The translations under genes were made by a program, and so were the position numbers. A stretch of 64,000 nt of DNA, taken from NCBI GenBank assembly GCA_963989245.1, contig OZ022341.1:53493496-53557495 (forward strand). The letters run 5' to 3'. Under the pieces are notes generated by a model. The model searched no databases. It worked only from the letters and a program-made list of their open reading frames with translations, and was not told the DNA's origin. This document shows, in pieces, positions 51,682-62,630 of this stretch. This DNA is from Nansenia antarctica. Taxonomy: Eukaryota > Chordata > Actinopteri > Argentiniformes > Microstomatidae. Every line of letters starts with the position of its first letter. Within the stretch, counting starts at the first letter, position 1.

Positions 51682-52128
51682 GTGGTGGTAGCGATGGTTG
51701 ATAATGACTCTTTTACGGGCGACTATGGCAAGAACCCATTCAATTTTAAGAATTATAATCTAGAATATCTGGCAATATATGTTGACGGTGTCCAGTTCCC
51801 CACCAAACCATTACAACCGGACTTCCCTAATGGTTGCGTAACTCGTGAATTCTATCAACTGGTGTAATCAACAGGGAGACATTTAAAGAACAGTGCTATG
51901 GCCATTGATCGAAACGATTTCCTGAGAGGGTACACTCTTTATGCATTTAATCTGACACCTGACGAGGATAATAGTCAGCATCTATCATTGATCAAGAGTG
52001 GTGACATACGCCTGGAGACACGTTTCAGGAACCCGCTGCCTAATACCATCAATCTAATAATTTATGCGGTATATGATAGTATGATTGAAGTGTCCCATCG
52101 CAGACAGGTTTTAGTTGATTACTATTAA
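51682..52128 (+). pseudogene. Capsid fragment with premature stop, Asn108Asp
   Basis: TTA to TAA at 51865-51867 ends the frame after Val61. A downstream ATG (Met73) would restart 76 codons. Confidence 0.66.
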
Positions 52129-52164
52129 GCATCATGAATACTGTGGAACTGACAGCCAGGTGTT

Positions 52165-52616
52165 TTGGCTTGTGATAAACTGCCCCAGCAACCTCTACAA
52201 ATAAGACCTAGTGCTATGATAATTAACACACACCCCTCTGACCAGCCTGGAGAGCATTGGCTGGCAGTTTATATATTGGAGAGAGTTGGGTGTTTTTTTT
52301 TGACAGTTTTGGAAATGCTCCAAATCATTCAATATTTCCTAAATCGATTTATGACTTTTTAAACATGTCATGTGATGAGATACATTTATCAGACAAACAA
52401 GTTCAGGATGTCACATCGGTCACATGTGGTGAACACTGTATCTACTTCTTAAATCACATGTGTAGAGGCATCACCTATGATATGTTGATATCTAAATATT
52501 CTTCTAATCTGTTTAAAAATGACACAATGGTAACACGTTTTGTGAAAAAGTTGCAACCGTGTGTGTGTGTTCATAATGTGTTTAGTTGTGTTCAACATGT
52601 TCAGACAATTGTGTAA
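52165..52616 (+). pseudogene. Protease fragment with 2-nt homopolymer insertion, type B tail
   Basis: Nine T instead of seven near 52292-52300 separate the His part (52165-52362) from the Asp/Gln/Cys part, which is open in another frame from 52257. Confidence 0.8.
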
Positions 52617-52728
52617 GATTGTGCAAGTCAATAAAATGTTGGTCAAATAAATTATCAGAGTTCATGTATCATTACAATCATTTTTATTTAGTCAAGCAAG
52701 GGGTTTTAGTCAAACAATAACATAGTCT

Positions 52729-53175
52729 GTGGTGGTAGCGATGGTTGATAATGACTCTTTTACGGGCGACTATGGCAAGAACCCATTCAATTTTAAGAAT
52801 TATAATCTAGAATATCTGGCAATATATGTTGACGGTGTCCAGTTCCCCACCAAACCATTACAACCGGACTTCCCTAATGGTTGCGTAACTCGTGAATTCT
52901 ATCAACTGGTGTTATCAACAGGGAGACATTTAAAGAACAGTGCTATGGCCATTGATCGAAACGATTTCCTGAGAGGGTACACTCTTTATGCATTTAATCT
53001 GACACCTGACGAGGATAATAGTCAGCATCTATCATTGATCAAGAGTGGTAACATACGCCTGGAGACACGTTTCAGGAACCCGCTGCCTAATACCATCAAT
53101 CTAATAATTTATGCGGTATATGATAGTATGATTGAAGTGTCCCATCGCAGACAGGTTTTAGTTGATTACTATTAA
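52729..53175 (+). CDS. Capsid fragment
   Basis: Protein as reference; 1,045 nt to the next copy. Confidence 0.66.
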   Translation: MVVAMVDNDSFTGDYGKNPFNFKNYNLEYLAIYVDGVQFPTKPLQPDFPNGCVTREFYQLVLSTGRHLKNSAMAIDRNDFLRGYTLYAFNLTPDEDNSQHLSLIKSGNIRLETRFRNPLPNTINLIIYAVYDSMIEVSHRRQVLVDYY

Positions 53176-53211
53176 GCATCATGAATACTGTGGAACTGAC
53201 AGCCAGGTGTT

Positions 53212-53661
53212 TTGGCTTGTGATAAACTGCCCCAGCAACCTCTACAAATAAGACCTAGTGCTATGATAATTAACACACACCCCTCTGACCAGCCTGGAGA
53301 GCATTGGCTGGCAGTTTATAAATTGGAGAGAGTTGGGTGTTTTTTTGACAGTTTTGGAAATGCTCCAAATCATTCAATATTTCCTAAATCGATTTATGAC
53401 TTTTTAAACATGTCATGTGATGAGATACATTTATCAGACAAACAAGTTCAGGATGTCACATCGGTCACATGTGGTGAACACTGTATCTACTTCTTAAATC
53501 ACATGTGTAGAGGCATCACCTATGATATGTTGATATCTAAATATTCTTCTAATCTGTTTAAAAATGACACAATGGTAACACGTTTTGTGAAAAAGTTGCA
53601 ACCGTGTGTGTGTGTTCATAATGTGTTTAGTTGTGTTCAACATGTTCAGACAATTGTGTAA
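53212..53661 (+). CDS. Adenain-like protease fragment, type B, Ile37Lys
   Basis: Same substitution as two type A-lineage copies in the left arm, here on a type B background. Confidence 0.83.
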   Translation: MACDKLPQQPLQIRPSAMIINTHPSDQPGEHWLAVYKLERVGCFFDSFGNAPNHSIFPKSIYDFLNMSCDEIHLSDKQVQDVTSVTCGEHCIYFLNHMCRGITYDMLISKYSSNLFKNDTMVTRFVKKLQPCVCVHNVFSCVQHVQTIV

Positions 53662-53773
53662 GATTGTGCAAGTCAATAAAATGTTGGTCAAATAAATTAT
53701 CAGAGTTCATGTATCATTACAATCATTTTTATTTAGTCAAGCAAGGGGTTTTAGTCAAACAATAACATAGTCT

Positions 53774-54220
53774 GTGGTGGTAGCGATGGTTGATAATGAC
53801 TCTTTTACGGGCGACTATGGCAAGAACCCATTCAATTTTAAGAATTATAATCTAGAATATCTGGCAATATATGTTGACGGTGTCCAGTTCCCCACCAAAC
53901 CATTACAACCGGACTTCCCTAATGGTTGCGTAACTCGTGAATTCTATCAACTGGTGTTATCAACAGGGAGACATTTAAAGAACAGTGCTATGGCCATTGA
54001 TCGAAACGATTTCCTGAGAGGGTACACTCTTTATGCATTTAATCTGACACCTGACGAGGATAATAGTCAGCATCTATCATTGATCAAGAGTGGTAACATA
54101 CGCCTGGAGACACGTTTCAGGAACCCGCTGCCTAATACCATCAATCTAATAATTTATGCGGTATATGATAGTATGATTGAAGTGTCCCATCGCAGACAGG
54201 TTTTAGTTGATTACTATTAA
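53774..54220 (+). CDS. Capsid fragment
   Basis: Protein as reference; 1,045 nt to the next copy. Confidence 0.66.
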   Translation: MVVAMVDNDSFTGDYGKNPFNFKNYNLEYLAIYVDGVQFPTKPLQPDFPNGCVTREFYQLVLSTGRHLKNSAMAIDRNDFLRGYTLYAFNLTPDEDNSQHLSLIKSGNIRLETRFRNPLPNTINLIIYAVYDSMIEVSHRRQVLVDYY

Positions 54221-54256
54221 GCATCATGAATACTGTGGAACTGACAGCCAGGTGTT

Positions 54257-54706
54257 TTGGCTTGTGATAAACTGCCCCAGCAACCTCTACAAATAAGACC
54301 TAGTGCTATGATAATTAACACACACCCCTCTGACCAGCCTGGAGAGCATTGGCTGGCAGTTTATATATTGGAGAGAGTTGGGTGTTTTTTTGACAGTTTT
54401 GGAAATGCTCCAAATCATTCAATATTTCCTAAATCGATTTATGACTTTTTAAACATGTCATGTGATGAGATACATTTATCAGACGAACAAGTTCAGGATG
54501 TCACATCGGTCACATGTGGTGAACACTGTATCTACTTCTTAAATCACATGTGTAGAGGCATCACCTATGATATGTTGATATCTAAATATTCTTCTAATCT
54601 GTTTAAAAATGACACAATGGTAACACGTTTTGTGAAAAAGTTGCAACCGTGTGTGTGTGTTCATAATGTGTTTAGTTGTGTTCAACATGTTCAGACAATT
54701 GTGTAA
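54257..54706 (+). CDS. Adenain-like protease fragment, type B, Lys77Glu
   Basis: Charge change three residues before the oxyanion Gln80. Confidence 0.83.
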   Translation: MACDKLPQQPLQIRPSAMIINTHPSDQPGEHWLAVYILERVGCFFDSFGNAPNHSIFPKSIYDFLNMSCDEIHLSDEQVQDVTSVTCGEHCIYFLNHMCRGITYDMLISKYSSNLFKNDTMVTRFVKKLQPCVCVHNVFSCVQHVQTIV

Positions 54707-54818
54707 GATTGTGCAAGTCAATAAAATGTTGGTCAAATAAATTATCAGAGTTCATGTATCATTACAATCATTTTTATTTAGTCAAGCAAGGGGTTTTAGT
54801 CAAACAATAACATAGTCT

Positions 54819-55265
54819 GTGGTGGTAGCGATGGTTGATAATGACTCTTTTACGGGCGACTATGGCAAGAACCCATTCAATTTTAAGAATTATAATCTAG
54901 AATATCTGGCAATATATGTTGACGGTGTCCAGTTCCCCACCAAACCATTACAACCGGACTTCCCTAATGGTTGCGTAACTCGTGAATTCTATCAACTGGT
55001 GTTATCAACAGGGAGACATTTAAAGAACAGTGCTATGGCCATTGATCGAAACGATTTCCTGAGAGGGTACACTCTTTATGCATTTAATCTGACACCTGAC
55101 GAGGATAATAGTCAGCATCTATCATTGATCAAGAGTGGTAACATACGCCTGGAGACACGTTTCAGGAACCCGCTGCCTAATACCATCAATCTAATAATTT
55201 ATGCGGTATATGATAGTATGATTGAAGTGTCCCATCGCAGACAGGTTTTAGTTGATTACTATTAA
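54819..55265 (+). CDS. Capsid fragment
   Basis: Protein as reference; 1,045 nt to the next copy. Confidence 0.66.
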   Translation: MVVAMVDNDSFTGDYGKNPFNFKNYNLEYLAIYVDGVQFPTKPLQPDFPNGCVTREFYQLVLSTGRHLKNSAMAIDRNDFLRGYTLYAFNLTPDEDNSQHLSLIKSGNIRLETRFRNPLPNTINLIIYAVYDSMIEVSHRRQVLVDYY

Positions 55266-55301
55266 GCATCATGAATACTGTGGAACTGACAGCCAGGTGT
55301 T

Positions 55302-55751
55302 TTGGCTTGTGATAAACTGCCCCAGCAACCTCTACAAATAAGACCTAGTGCTATGATAATTAACACACACCCCTCTGACCAGCCTGGAGAGCATTGGCTG
55401 GCAGTTTATATATTGGAGAGAGTTGGGTGTTTTTTTGACAGTTTTGGAAATGCTCCAAATCATTCAATATTTCCTAAATCGATTTATGACTTTTTAAACA
55501 TGTCATGTGATGAGATACATTTATCAGACAAACAAGTTCAGGATGTCACATCGGTGACATGTGGTGAACACTGTATCTACTTCTTAAATCACATGTGTAG
55601 AGGCATCACCTATGATATGTTGATATCTAAATATTCTTCTAATCTGTTTAAAAATGACACAATGGTAACACGTTTTGTGAAAAAGTTGCAACCGTGTGTG
55701 TGTGTTCATAATGTGTTTAGTTGTGTTCAACATGTTCAGACAATTGTGTAA
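55302..55751 (+). CDS. Adenain-like protease fragment, type B
   Basis: One silent change near 55556 (GTGACATG for GTCACATG). Confidence 0.83.
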   Translation: MACDKLPQQPLQIRPSAMIINTHPSDQPGEHWLAVYILERVGCFFDSFGNAPNHSIFPKSIYDFLNMSCDEIHLSDKQVQDVTSVTCGEHCIYFLNHMCRGITYDMLISKYSSNLFKNDTMVTRFVKKLQPCVCVHNVFSCVQHVQTIV

Positions 55752-55863
55752 GATTGTGCAAGTCAATAAAATGTTGGTCAAATAAATTATCAGAGTTCAT
55801 GTATCATTACAATCATTTTTATTTAGTCAAGCAAGGGGTTTTAGTCAAACAATAACATAGTCT

Positions 55864-56310
55864 GTGGTGGTAGCGATGGTTGATAATGACTCTTTTACGG
55901 GCGACTATGGCAAGAACCCATTCAATTTTAAGAATTATAATCTAGAATATCTGGCAATATATGTTGACGGTGTCCAGTTCCCCACCAAACCATTACAACC
56001 GGACTTCCCTAATGGTTGCGTAACTCGTGAATTCTATCAACTGGTGTTATCAACAGGGAGACATTTAAAGAACAGTGCTATGGCCATTGATCGAAACGAT
56101 TTCCTGAGAGGGTACACTCTTTATGCATTTAATCTGACACCTGACGAGGATAATAGTCAGCATCTATCATTGATCAAGAGTGGTAACATACGCCTGGAGA
56201 CACGTTTCAGGAACCCGCTGCCTAATACCATCAATCTAATAATTTATGCGGTATATGATAGTATGATTGAAGTGTCCCATCGCAGACAGGTTTTAGTTGA
56301 TTACTATTAA
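55864..56310 (+). CDS. Capsid fragment
   Basis: Protein as reference; 1,048 nt to the next copy. Confidence 0.66.
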   Translation: MVVAMVDNDSFTGDYGKNPFNFKNYNLEYLAIYVDGVQFPTKPLQPDFPNGCVTREFYQLVLSTGRHLKNSAMAIDRNDFLRGYTLYAFNLTPDEDNSQHLSLIKSGNIRLETRFRNPLPNTINLIIYAVYDSMIEVSHRRQVLVDYY

Positions 56311-56346
56311 GCATCATGAATACTGTGGAACTGACAGCCAGGTGTT

Positions 56347-56833
56347 TTGGCTTGTGATAAACTGCCCCAGCAACCTCTACAAATAAGACCTAGTGCTATG
56401 ATAATTAACACACACCCCTCTGACCAGCCTGGAGAGCATTGGCTGGCAGTTTATATATTGGAGAGAGTTGGGTGTTTTTTTTGACAGTTTTGGAAATGCT
56501 CCAAATCATTCAATATTTCCTAAATCGATTTATGACTTTTTAAACATGTCATGTGATGAGATACATTTATCAGACAAACAAGTTCAGGATGTCACATCGG
56601 TCACATGTGGTGAACACTGTATCTACTTCTTAAATCACATGTGTAGAGGCATCACCTATGATATGTTGATATCTAAATATTCTTCTAATCTGTTTAAAAA
56701 TGACACAATGGTAACACGTTTTGTGAAAAAGTTGCAACCGTGTGTGTGTGTGTTCATAATGTGTTTAGTTGTGTTCAACATGTTCAGACAATTGTGTAAG
56801 ATTGTGCAAGTCAATAAAATGTTGGTCAAATAA
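56347..56833 (+). pseudogene. Protease fragment with homopolymer frameshift, type A tail
   Basis: Eight T near 56474-56481, the same lesion as the left-arm cluster and the only eight-T copy seen in this arm. Confidence 0.8.
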
Positions 56834-56911
56834 ATTATCAGAGTTCATGTATCATTACAATCATTTTTATTTAGTCAAGCAAGGGGTTTTAGTCAAACAA
56901 TAACATAGTCT

Positions 56912-57358
56912 GTGGTGGTAGCGATGGTTGATAATGACTCTTTTACGGGCGACTATGGCAAGAACCCATTCAATTTTAAGAATTATAATCTAGAATATCT
57001 GGCAATATATGTTGACGGTGTCCAGTTCCCCACCAAACCATTACAACCGGACTTCCCTAATGGTTGCGTAACTCGTGAATTCTATCAACTGGTGTTATCA
57101 ACAGGGAGACATTTAAAGAACAGTGCTATGGCCATTGATCGAAACGATTTCCTGAGAGGGTACACTCTTTATGCATTTAATCTGACACCTGACGAGGATA
57201 ATAGTCAGCATCTATCATTGATCAAGAGTGGTAACATACGCCTGGAGACACGTTTCAGGAACCCGCTGCCTAATACCATCAATCTAATAATTTATGCGGT
57301 ATATGATAGTATGATTGAAGTGTCCCATCGCAGACAGGTTTTAGTTGATTACTATTAA
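56912..57358 (+). CDS. Capsid fragment
   Basis: Protein as reference; 1,047 nt to the next copy. Confidence 0.66.
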   Translation: MVVAMVDNDSFTGDYGKNPFNFKNYNLEYLAIYVDGVQFPTKPLQPDFPNGCVTREFYQLVLSTGRHLKNSAMAIDRNDFLRGYTLYAFNLTPDEDNSQHLSLIKSGNIRLETRFRNPLPNTINLIIYAVYDSMIEVSHRRQVLVDYY

Positions 57359-57394
57359 GCATCATGAATACTGTGGAACTGACAGCCAGGTGTT

Positions 57395-57880
57395 TTGGCT
57401 TGTGATAAACTGCCCCAGCAACCTCTACAAATAAGACCTAGTGCTATGATAATTAACACACACCCCTCTGACCAGCCTGGAGAGCATTGGCTGGCAGTTT
57501 ATATATTGGAGAGAGTTGGGTGTTTTTTTGACAGTTTTGGAAATGCTCCAAATCATTCAATATTTCCTAAATCGATTTATGACTTTTTAAACATGTCATG
57601 TGATGAGATACATTTATCAGACAAACAAGTTCAGGATGTCACATCGGTCACATGTGGTGAACACTGTATCTACTTCTTAAATCACATGTGTAGAGGCATC
57701 ACCTATGATATGTTGATATCTAAATATTCTTCTAATCTGTTTAAAAATGACACAATGGTAACACGTTTTGTGAAAAAGTTGCAACCGTGTGTGTGTGTGT
57801 TCATAATGTGTTTAGTTGTGTTCAACATGTTCAGACAATTGTGTAAGATTGTGCAAGTCAATAAAATGTTGGTCAAATAA
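57395..57880 (+). CDS. Adenain-like protease fragment, type A
   Basis: Protein as reference. Confidence 0.83.
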   Translation: MACDKLPQQPLQIRPSAMIINTHPSDQPGEHWLAVYILERVGCFFDSFGNAPNHSIFPKSIYDFLNMSCDEIHLSDKQVQDVTSVTCGEHCIYFLNHMCRGITYDMLISKYSSNLFKNDTMVTRFVKKLQPCVCVFIMCLVVFNMFRQLCKIVQVNKMLVK

Positions 57881-57958
57881 ATTATCAGAGTTCATGTATC
57901 ATTACAATCATTTTTATTTAGTCAAGCAAGGGGTTTTAGTCAAACAATAACATAGTCT

Positions 57959-58405
57959 GTGGTGGTAGCGATGGTTGATAATGACTCTTTTACGGGCGAC
58001 TATGGCAAGAACCCATTCAATTTTAAGAATTATAATCTAGAATATCTGGCAATATATGTTGACGGTGTCCAGTTCCCCACCAAACCATTACAACCGGACT
58101 TCCCTAATGGTTGCGTAACTCGTGAATTCTATCAACTGGTGTTATCAACAGGGAGACATTTAAAGAACAGTGCTATGGCCATTGATCGAAACGATTTTCT
58201 GAGAGGGTACACTCTTTATGCATTTAATCTGACACCTGACGAGGATAATAGTCAGCATCTATCATTGATCAAGAGTGGTAACATACGCCTGGAGACACGT
58301 TTCAGGAACCCGCTGCCTAATACCATCAATCTAATAATTTATGCGGTATATGATAGTATGATTGAAGTGTCCCATCGCAGACAGGTTTTAGTTGATTACT
58401 GTTAA
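57959..58405 (+). CDS. Capsid fragment, Tyr148Cys
   Basis: Last residue changed; also a silent Phe80 change. Confidence 0.66.
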   Translation: MVVAMVDNDSFTGDYGKNPFNFKNYNLEYLAIYVDGVQFPTKPLQPDFPNGCVTREFYQLVLSTGRHLKNSAMAIDRNDFLRGYTLYAFNLTPDEDNSQHLSLIKSGNIRLETRFRNPLPNTINLIIYAVYDSMIEVSHRRQVLVDYC

Positions 58406-58441
58406 GCATCATGAATACTGTGGAACTGACAGCCAGGTGTT

Positions 58442-58927
58442 TTGGCTTGTGATGAACTGCCCCAGCAACCTCTACAAATAAGACCTAGTGCTATGATAAT
58501 TAACACACACCCCTCTGACCAGCCTGGAGAGCATTGGCTGGCAGTTTATATATTGGAGAGAGTTGGGTGTTTTTTTGACAGTTTTGGAAATGCTCCAAAT
58601 CATTCAATATTTCCTAAATCGATTTATGACTTTTTAAACATGTCATGTGATGAGATACATTTATCAGACAAACAAGTTCAGGATGTCACATCAGTCACAT
58701 GTGGTGAACACTGTATCTACTTCTTAAATCACATGTGTAGAGGCATCACCTATGATATGTTGATATCTAAATATTCTTCTAATCTGTTTAAAAATGACAC
58801 AATGGTAACACGTTTTGTGAAAAAGTTGCAACCGTGTGTGTGTGTGTTCATAATGTGTTTAGTTGTGTTCAACATGTTCAGACAATTGTGTAAGATTGTG
58901 CAAGTCAATAAAATGTTGGTCAAATAA
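58442..58927 (+). CDS. Adenain-like protease fragment, type A, Lys5Glu
   Basis: Change in the part before the first ATG; also a silent Ser84 change near 58693. Confidence 0.83.
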   Translation: MACDELPQQPLQIRPSAMIINTHPSDQPGEHWLAVYILERVGCFFDSFGNAPNHSIFPKSIYDFLNMSCDEIHLSDKQVQDVTSVTCGEHCIYFLNHMCRGITYDMLISKYSSNLFKNDTMVTRFVKKLQPCVCVFIMCLVVFNMFRQLCKIVQVNKMLVK

Positions 58928-59005
58928 ATTATCAGAGTTCATGTATCATTACAATCATTTTTATTTAGTCAAGCAAGGGGTTTTAGTCAAACAATAACAT
59001 AGTCT

Positions 59006-59452
59006 GTGGTGGTAGCGATGGTTGATAATGACTCTTTTACGGGCGACTATGGCAAGAACCCATTCAATTTTAAGAATTATAATCTAGAATATCTGGCAAT
59101 ATATGTTGACGGTGTCCAGTTCCCCACCAAACCATTACAACCGGACTTCCCTAATGGTTGCGTAACTCGTGAATTCTATCAACTGGTGTTATCAACAGGG
59201 AGACATTTAAAGAACAGTGCTATGGCCATTGATCGAAACGATTTCCTGAGAGGGTACACTCTTTATGCATTTAATCTGACACCTGACGAGGATAATAGTC
59301 AGCATCTATCATTGATCAAGAGTGGTAACATACGCCTGGAGACACGTTTCAGGAACCCGCTGCCTAATACCATCAATCTAATAATTTATGCGGTATATGA
59401 TAGTATGATTGAAGTGTCCCATCGCAGACAGGTTTTAGTTGATTACTATTAA
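59006..59452 (+). CDS. Capsid fragment
   Basis: Protein as reference; 1,047 nt to the next copy. Confidence 0.66.
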   Translation: MVVAMVDNDSFTGDYGKNPFNFKNYNLEYLAIYVDGVQFPTKPLQPDFPNGCVTREFYQLVLSTGRHLKNSAMAIDRNDFLRGYTLYAFNLTPDEDNSQHLSLIKSGNIRLETRFRNPLPNTINLIIYAVYDSMIEVSHRRQVLVDYY

Positions 59453-59488
59453 GCATCATGAATACTGTGGAACTGACAGCCAGGTGTT

Positions 59489-59974
59489 TTGGCTTGTGAT
59501 AAACTGCCCCAGCAACCTCTACAAATAAGACCTAGTGCTATGATAATTAACACACACCCCTCTGACCAGCCTGGAGAGCATTGGCTGGCAGTTTATATAT
59601 TGGAGAGAGTTGGGTGTTTTTTTGACAGTTTTGGAAATGCTCCAAATCATTCAATATTTCCTAAATCGATTTATGACTTTTTAAACATGTCATGTGATGA
59701 GATACATTTATCAGACAAACAAGTTCAGGATGTCACATCGGTCACATGTGGTGAACACTGTATCTACTTCTTAAATCACATGTGTAGAGGCATCACCTAT
59801 GATATGTTGATATCTAAATATTCTTCTAATCTGTTTAAAAATGACACAATGGTAACACGTTTTGTGAAAAAGTTGCAACCGTGTGTGTGTGTGTTCATAA
59901 TGTGTTTAGTTGTGTTCAACATGTTCAGACAATTGTGTAAGATTGTGCAAGTCAATAAAATGTTGGTCAAATAA
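59489..59974 (+). CDS. Adenain-like protease fragment, type A
   Basis: Protein as reference. Confidence 0.83.
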   Translation: MACDKLPQQPLQIRPSAMIINTHPSDQPGEHWLAVYILERVGCFFDSFGNAPNHSIFPKSIYDFLNMSCDEIHLSDKQVQDVTSVTCGEHCIYFLNHMCRGITYDMLISKYSSNLFKNDTMVTRFVKKLQPCVCVFIMCLVVFNMFRQLCKIVQVNKMLVK

Positions 59975-60052
59975 ATTATCAGAGTTCATGTATCATTACA
60001 ATCATTTTTATTTAGTCAAGCAAGGGGTTTTAGTCAAACAATAACATAGTCT

Positions 60053-60499
60053 GTGGTGGTAGCGATGGTTGATAATGACTCTTTTACGGGCGACTATGGC
60101 AAGAACCCATTCAATTTTAAGAATTATAATCTAGAATATCTGGCAATATATGTTGACGGTGTCCAGTTCCCCACCAAACCATTACAACCGGACTTCCCTA
60201 ATGGTTGCGTAACTCGTGAATTCTATCAACTGGTGTTATCAACAGGGAGACATTTAAAGAACAGTGCTATGGCCATTGATCGAAACGATTTCCTGAGAGG
60301 GTACACTCTTTATGCATTTAATCTGACACCTGACGAGGATAATAGTCAGCATCTATCATTGATCAAGAGTGGTAACATACGCCTGGAGACACGTTTCAGG
60401 AACCCGCTGCCTAATACCATCAATCTAATAATTTATGCGGTATATGATAGTATGATTGAAGTGTCCCATCGCAGACAGGTTTTAGTTGATTACTATTAA
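60053..60499 (+). CDS. Capsid fragment
   Basis: Protein as reference; 1,047 nt to the next copy. Confidence 0.66.
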   Translation: MVVAMVDNDSFTGDYGKNPFNFKNYNLEYLAIYVDGVQFPTKPLQPDFPNGCVTREFYQLVLSTGRHLKNSAMAIDRNDFLRGYTLYAFNLTPDEDNSQHLSLIKSGNIRLETRFRNPLPNTINLIIYAVYDSMIEVSHRRQVLVDYY

Positions 60500-60535
60500 G
60501 CATCATGAATACTGTGGAACTGACAGCCAGGTGTT

Positions 60536-61021
60536 TTGGCTTGTGATCAACTGCCCCAGCAACCTCTACAAATAAGACCTAGTGCTATGATAATTAACAC
60601 ACACCCCTCTGACCAGCCTGGAGAGCATTGGCTGGCAGTTTATATATTGGAGAGAGTTGGGTGTTTTTTTGACAGTTTTGGAAATGCTCCAAATCATTCA
60701 ATATTTCCTAAATCGATTTATGACTTTTTAAACATGTCATGTGATGAGATACATTTATCAGACAAACAAGTTCAGGATGTCACATCGGTCACATGTGGTG
60801 AACACTGTATCTACTTCTTAAATCACATGTGTAGAGGCATCACCTATGATATGTTGATATCTAAATATTCTTCTAATCTGTTTAAAAATGACACAATGGT
60901 AACACGTTTTGTGAAAAAGTTGCAACCGTGTGTGTGTGTGTTCATAATGTGTTTAGTTGTGTTCAACATGTTCAGACAATTGTGTAAGATTGTGCAAGTC
61001 AATAAAATGTTGCTCAAATAA
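60536..61021 (+). CDS. Adenain-like protease fragment, type A, Lys5Gln
   Basis: Lys5Gln is shared with the last copy at 63678; the tail also has Val to Leu two residues from the end. Confidence 0.83.
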   Translation: MACDQLPQQPLQIRPSAMIINTHPSDQPGEHWLAVYILERVGCFFDSFGNAPNHSIFPKSIYDFLNMSCDEIHLSDKQVQDVTSVTCGEHCIYFLNHMCRGITYDMLISKYSSNLFKNDTMVTRFVKKLQPCVCVFIMCLVVFNMFRQLCKIVQVNKMLLK

Positions 61022-61099
61022 ATTATCAGAGTTCATGTATCATTACAATCATTTTTATTTAGTCAAGCAAGGGGTTTTAGTCAAACAATAACATAGTCT

Positions 61100-61546
61100 G
61101 TGGTGGTAGCGATGGTTGATAATGACTCTTTTACGGGCGACTATGGCAAGAACCCATTCAATTTTAAGAATTATAATCTAGAATATCTGGCAATATATGT
61201 TGACGGTGTCCAGTTCCCCACCAAACCATTACAACCGGACTTCCCTAATGGTTGCGTAACTCGTGAATTCTATCAACTGGTGTTATCAACAGGGAGACAT
61301 TTAAAGAACAGTGCTATGGCCATTGATCGAAACGATTTCCTGAGAGGGTACACTCTTTATGCATTTAATCTGACACCTGACGAGGATAATAGTCAGCATC
61401 TATCATTGATCAAGAGTGGTAACATACGCCTGGAGACACGTTTCAGGAACCCGCTGCCTAATACCATCAATCTAATAATTTATGCGGTATATGATAGTAT
61501 GATTGAAGTGTCCCATCGCAGACAGGTTTTAGTTGATTACTATTAA
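61100..61546 (+). CDS. Capsid fragment
   Basis: Protein as reference; 1,047 nt to the next copy. Confidence 0.66.
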   Translation: MVVAMVDNDSFTGDYGKNPFNFKNYNLEYLAIYVDGVQFPTKPLQPDFPNGCVTREFYQLVLSTGRHLKNSAMAIDRNDFLRGYTLYAFNLTPDEDNSQHLSLIKSGNIRLETRFRNPLPNTINLIIYAVYDSMIEVSHRRQVLVDYY

Positions 61547-61582
61547 GCATCATGAATACTGTGGAACTGACAGCCAGGTGTT

Positions 61583-62068
61583 TTGGCTTGTGATAAACCG
61601 CCCCAGCAACCTCTACAAATAAGACCTAGTGCTATGATAATTAACACACACCCCTCTGACCAGCCTGGAGAGCATTGGCTGGCAGTTTATATATTGGAGA
61701 GAGTTGGGTGTTTTTTTGACAGTTTTGGAAATGCTCCAAATCATTCAATATTTCCTAAATCGATTTATGACTTTTTAAACATGTCATGTGATGAGATACA
61801 TATATCAGACAAACAAGTTCAGGATGTCACATCGGTCACATGTGGTGAACACTGTATCTACTTCTTAAATCACATGTGTAGAGGCATCACCTATGATATG
61901 TTGATATCTAAATATTCTTCTAATCTGTTTAAAAATGACACAATGGTAACACGTTTTGTGAAAAAGTTGCAACCGTGTGTGTGTGTGTTCATAATGTGTT
62001 TAGTTGTGTTCAACATGTTCAGACAATTGTGTAAGATTGTGCAAGTCAATAAAATGTTGGTCAAATAA
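61583..62068 (+). CDS. Adenain-like protease fragment, type A, Leu6Pro and Leu74Ile
   Basis: Two substitutions, neither at a catalytic residue. Confidence 0.83.
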   Translation: MACDKPPQQPLQIRPSAMIINTHPSDQPGEHWLAVYILERVGCFFDSFGNAPNHSIFPKSIYDFLNMSCDEIHISDKQVQDVTSVTCGEHCIYFLNHMCRGITYDMLISKYSSNLFKNDTMVTRFVKKLQPCVCVFIMCLVVFNMFRQLCKIVQVNKMLVK

Positions 62069-62146
62069 ATTATCAGAGTTCATGTATCATTACAATCATT
62101 TTTATTTAGTCAAGCAAGGGGTTTTAGTCAAACAATAACATAGTCT

Positions 62147-62594
62147 GTGGTGGTAGCGATGGTTGATAATGACTCTTTTACGGGCGACTATGGCAAGAAC
62201 CCATTCAATTTTAAGAATTATAATCTAGAATATCTGGCAATATATGTTGACGGTGTCCAGTTCCCCACCAAACCATTACAACCGGACTTCCCTAATGGTT
62301 GCGTATACTCGTGAATTCTATCAACTGGTGTTATCAACAGGGAGACATTTAAAGAACAGTGCTATGGCCATTGATCGAAACGATTTCCTGAGAGGGTACA
62401 CTCTTTATGCATTTAATCTGACACCTGACGAGGATAATAGTCAGCATCTATCATTGATCAAGAGTGGTAACATACGCCTGGAGACACGTTTCAGGAACCC
62501 GCTGCCTAATACCATCAATCTAATAATTTATGCGGTATATGATAGTATGATTGAAGTGTCCCATCGCAGACAGGTTTTAGTTGATTACTATTAA
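62147..62594 (+). pseudogene. Capsid fragment with 1-nt insertion
   Basis: Extra T near 62306 (GCGTATACTC for GCGTAACTC) breaks the frame at Val53-Thr54. The C-terminal part stays open in another frame from 62244. Confidence 0.66.
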
Positions 62595-62630
62595 GCATCA
62601 TGAATACTGTGGAACTGACAGCCAGGTGTT

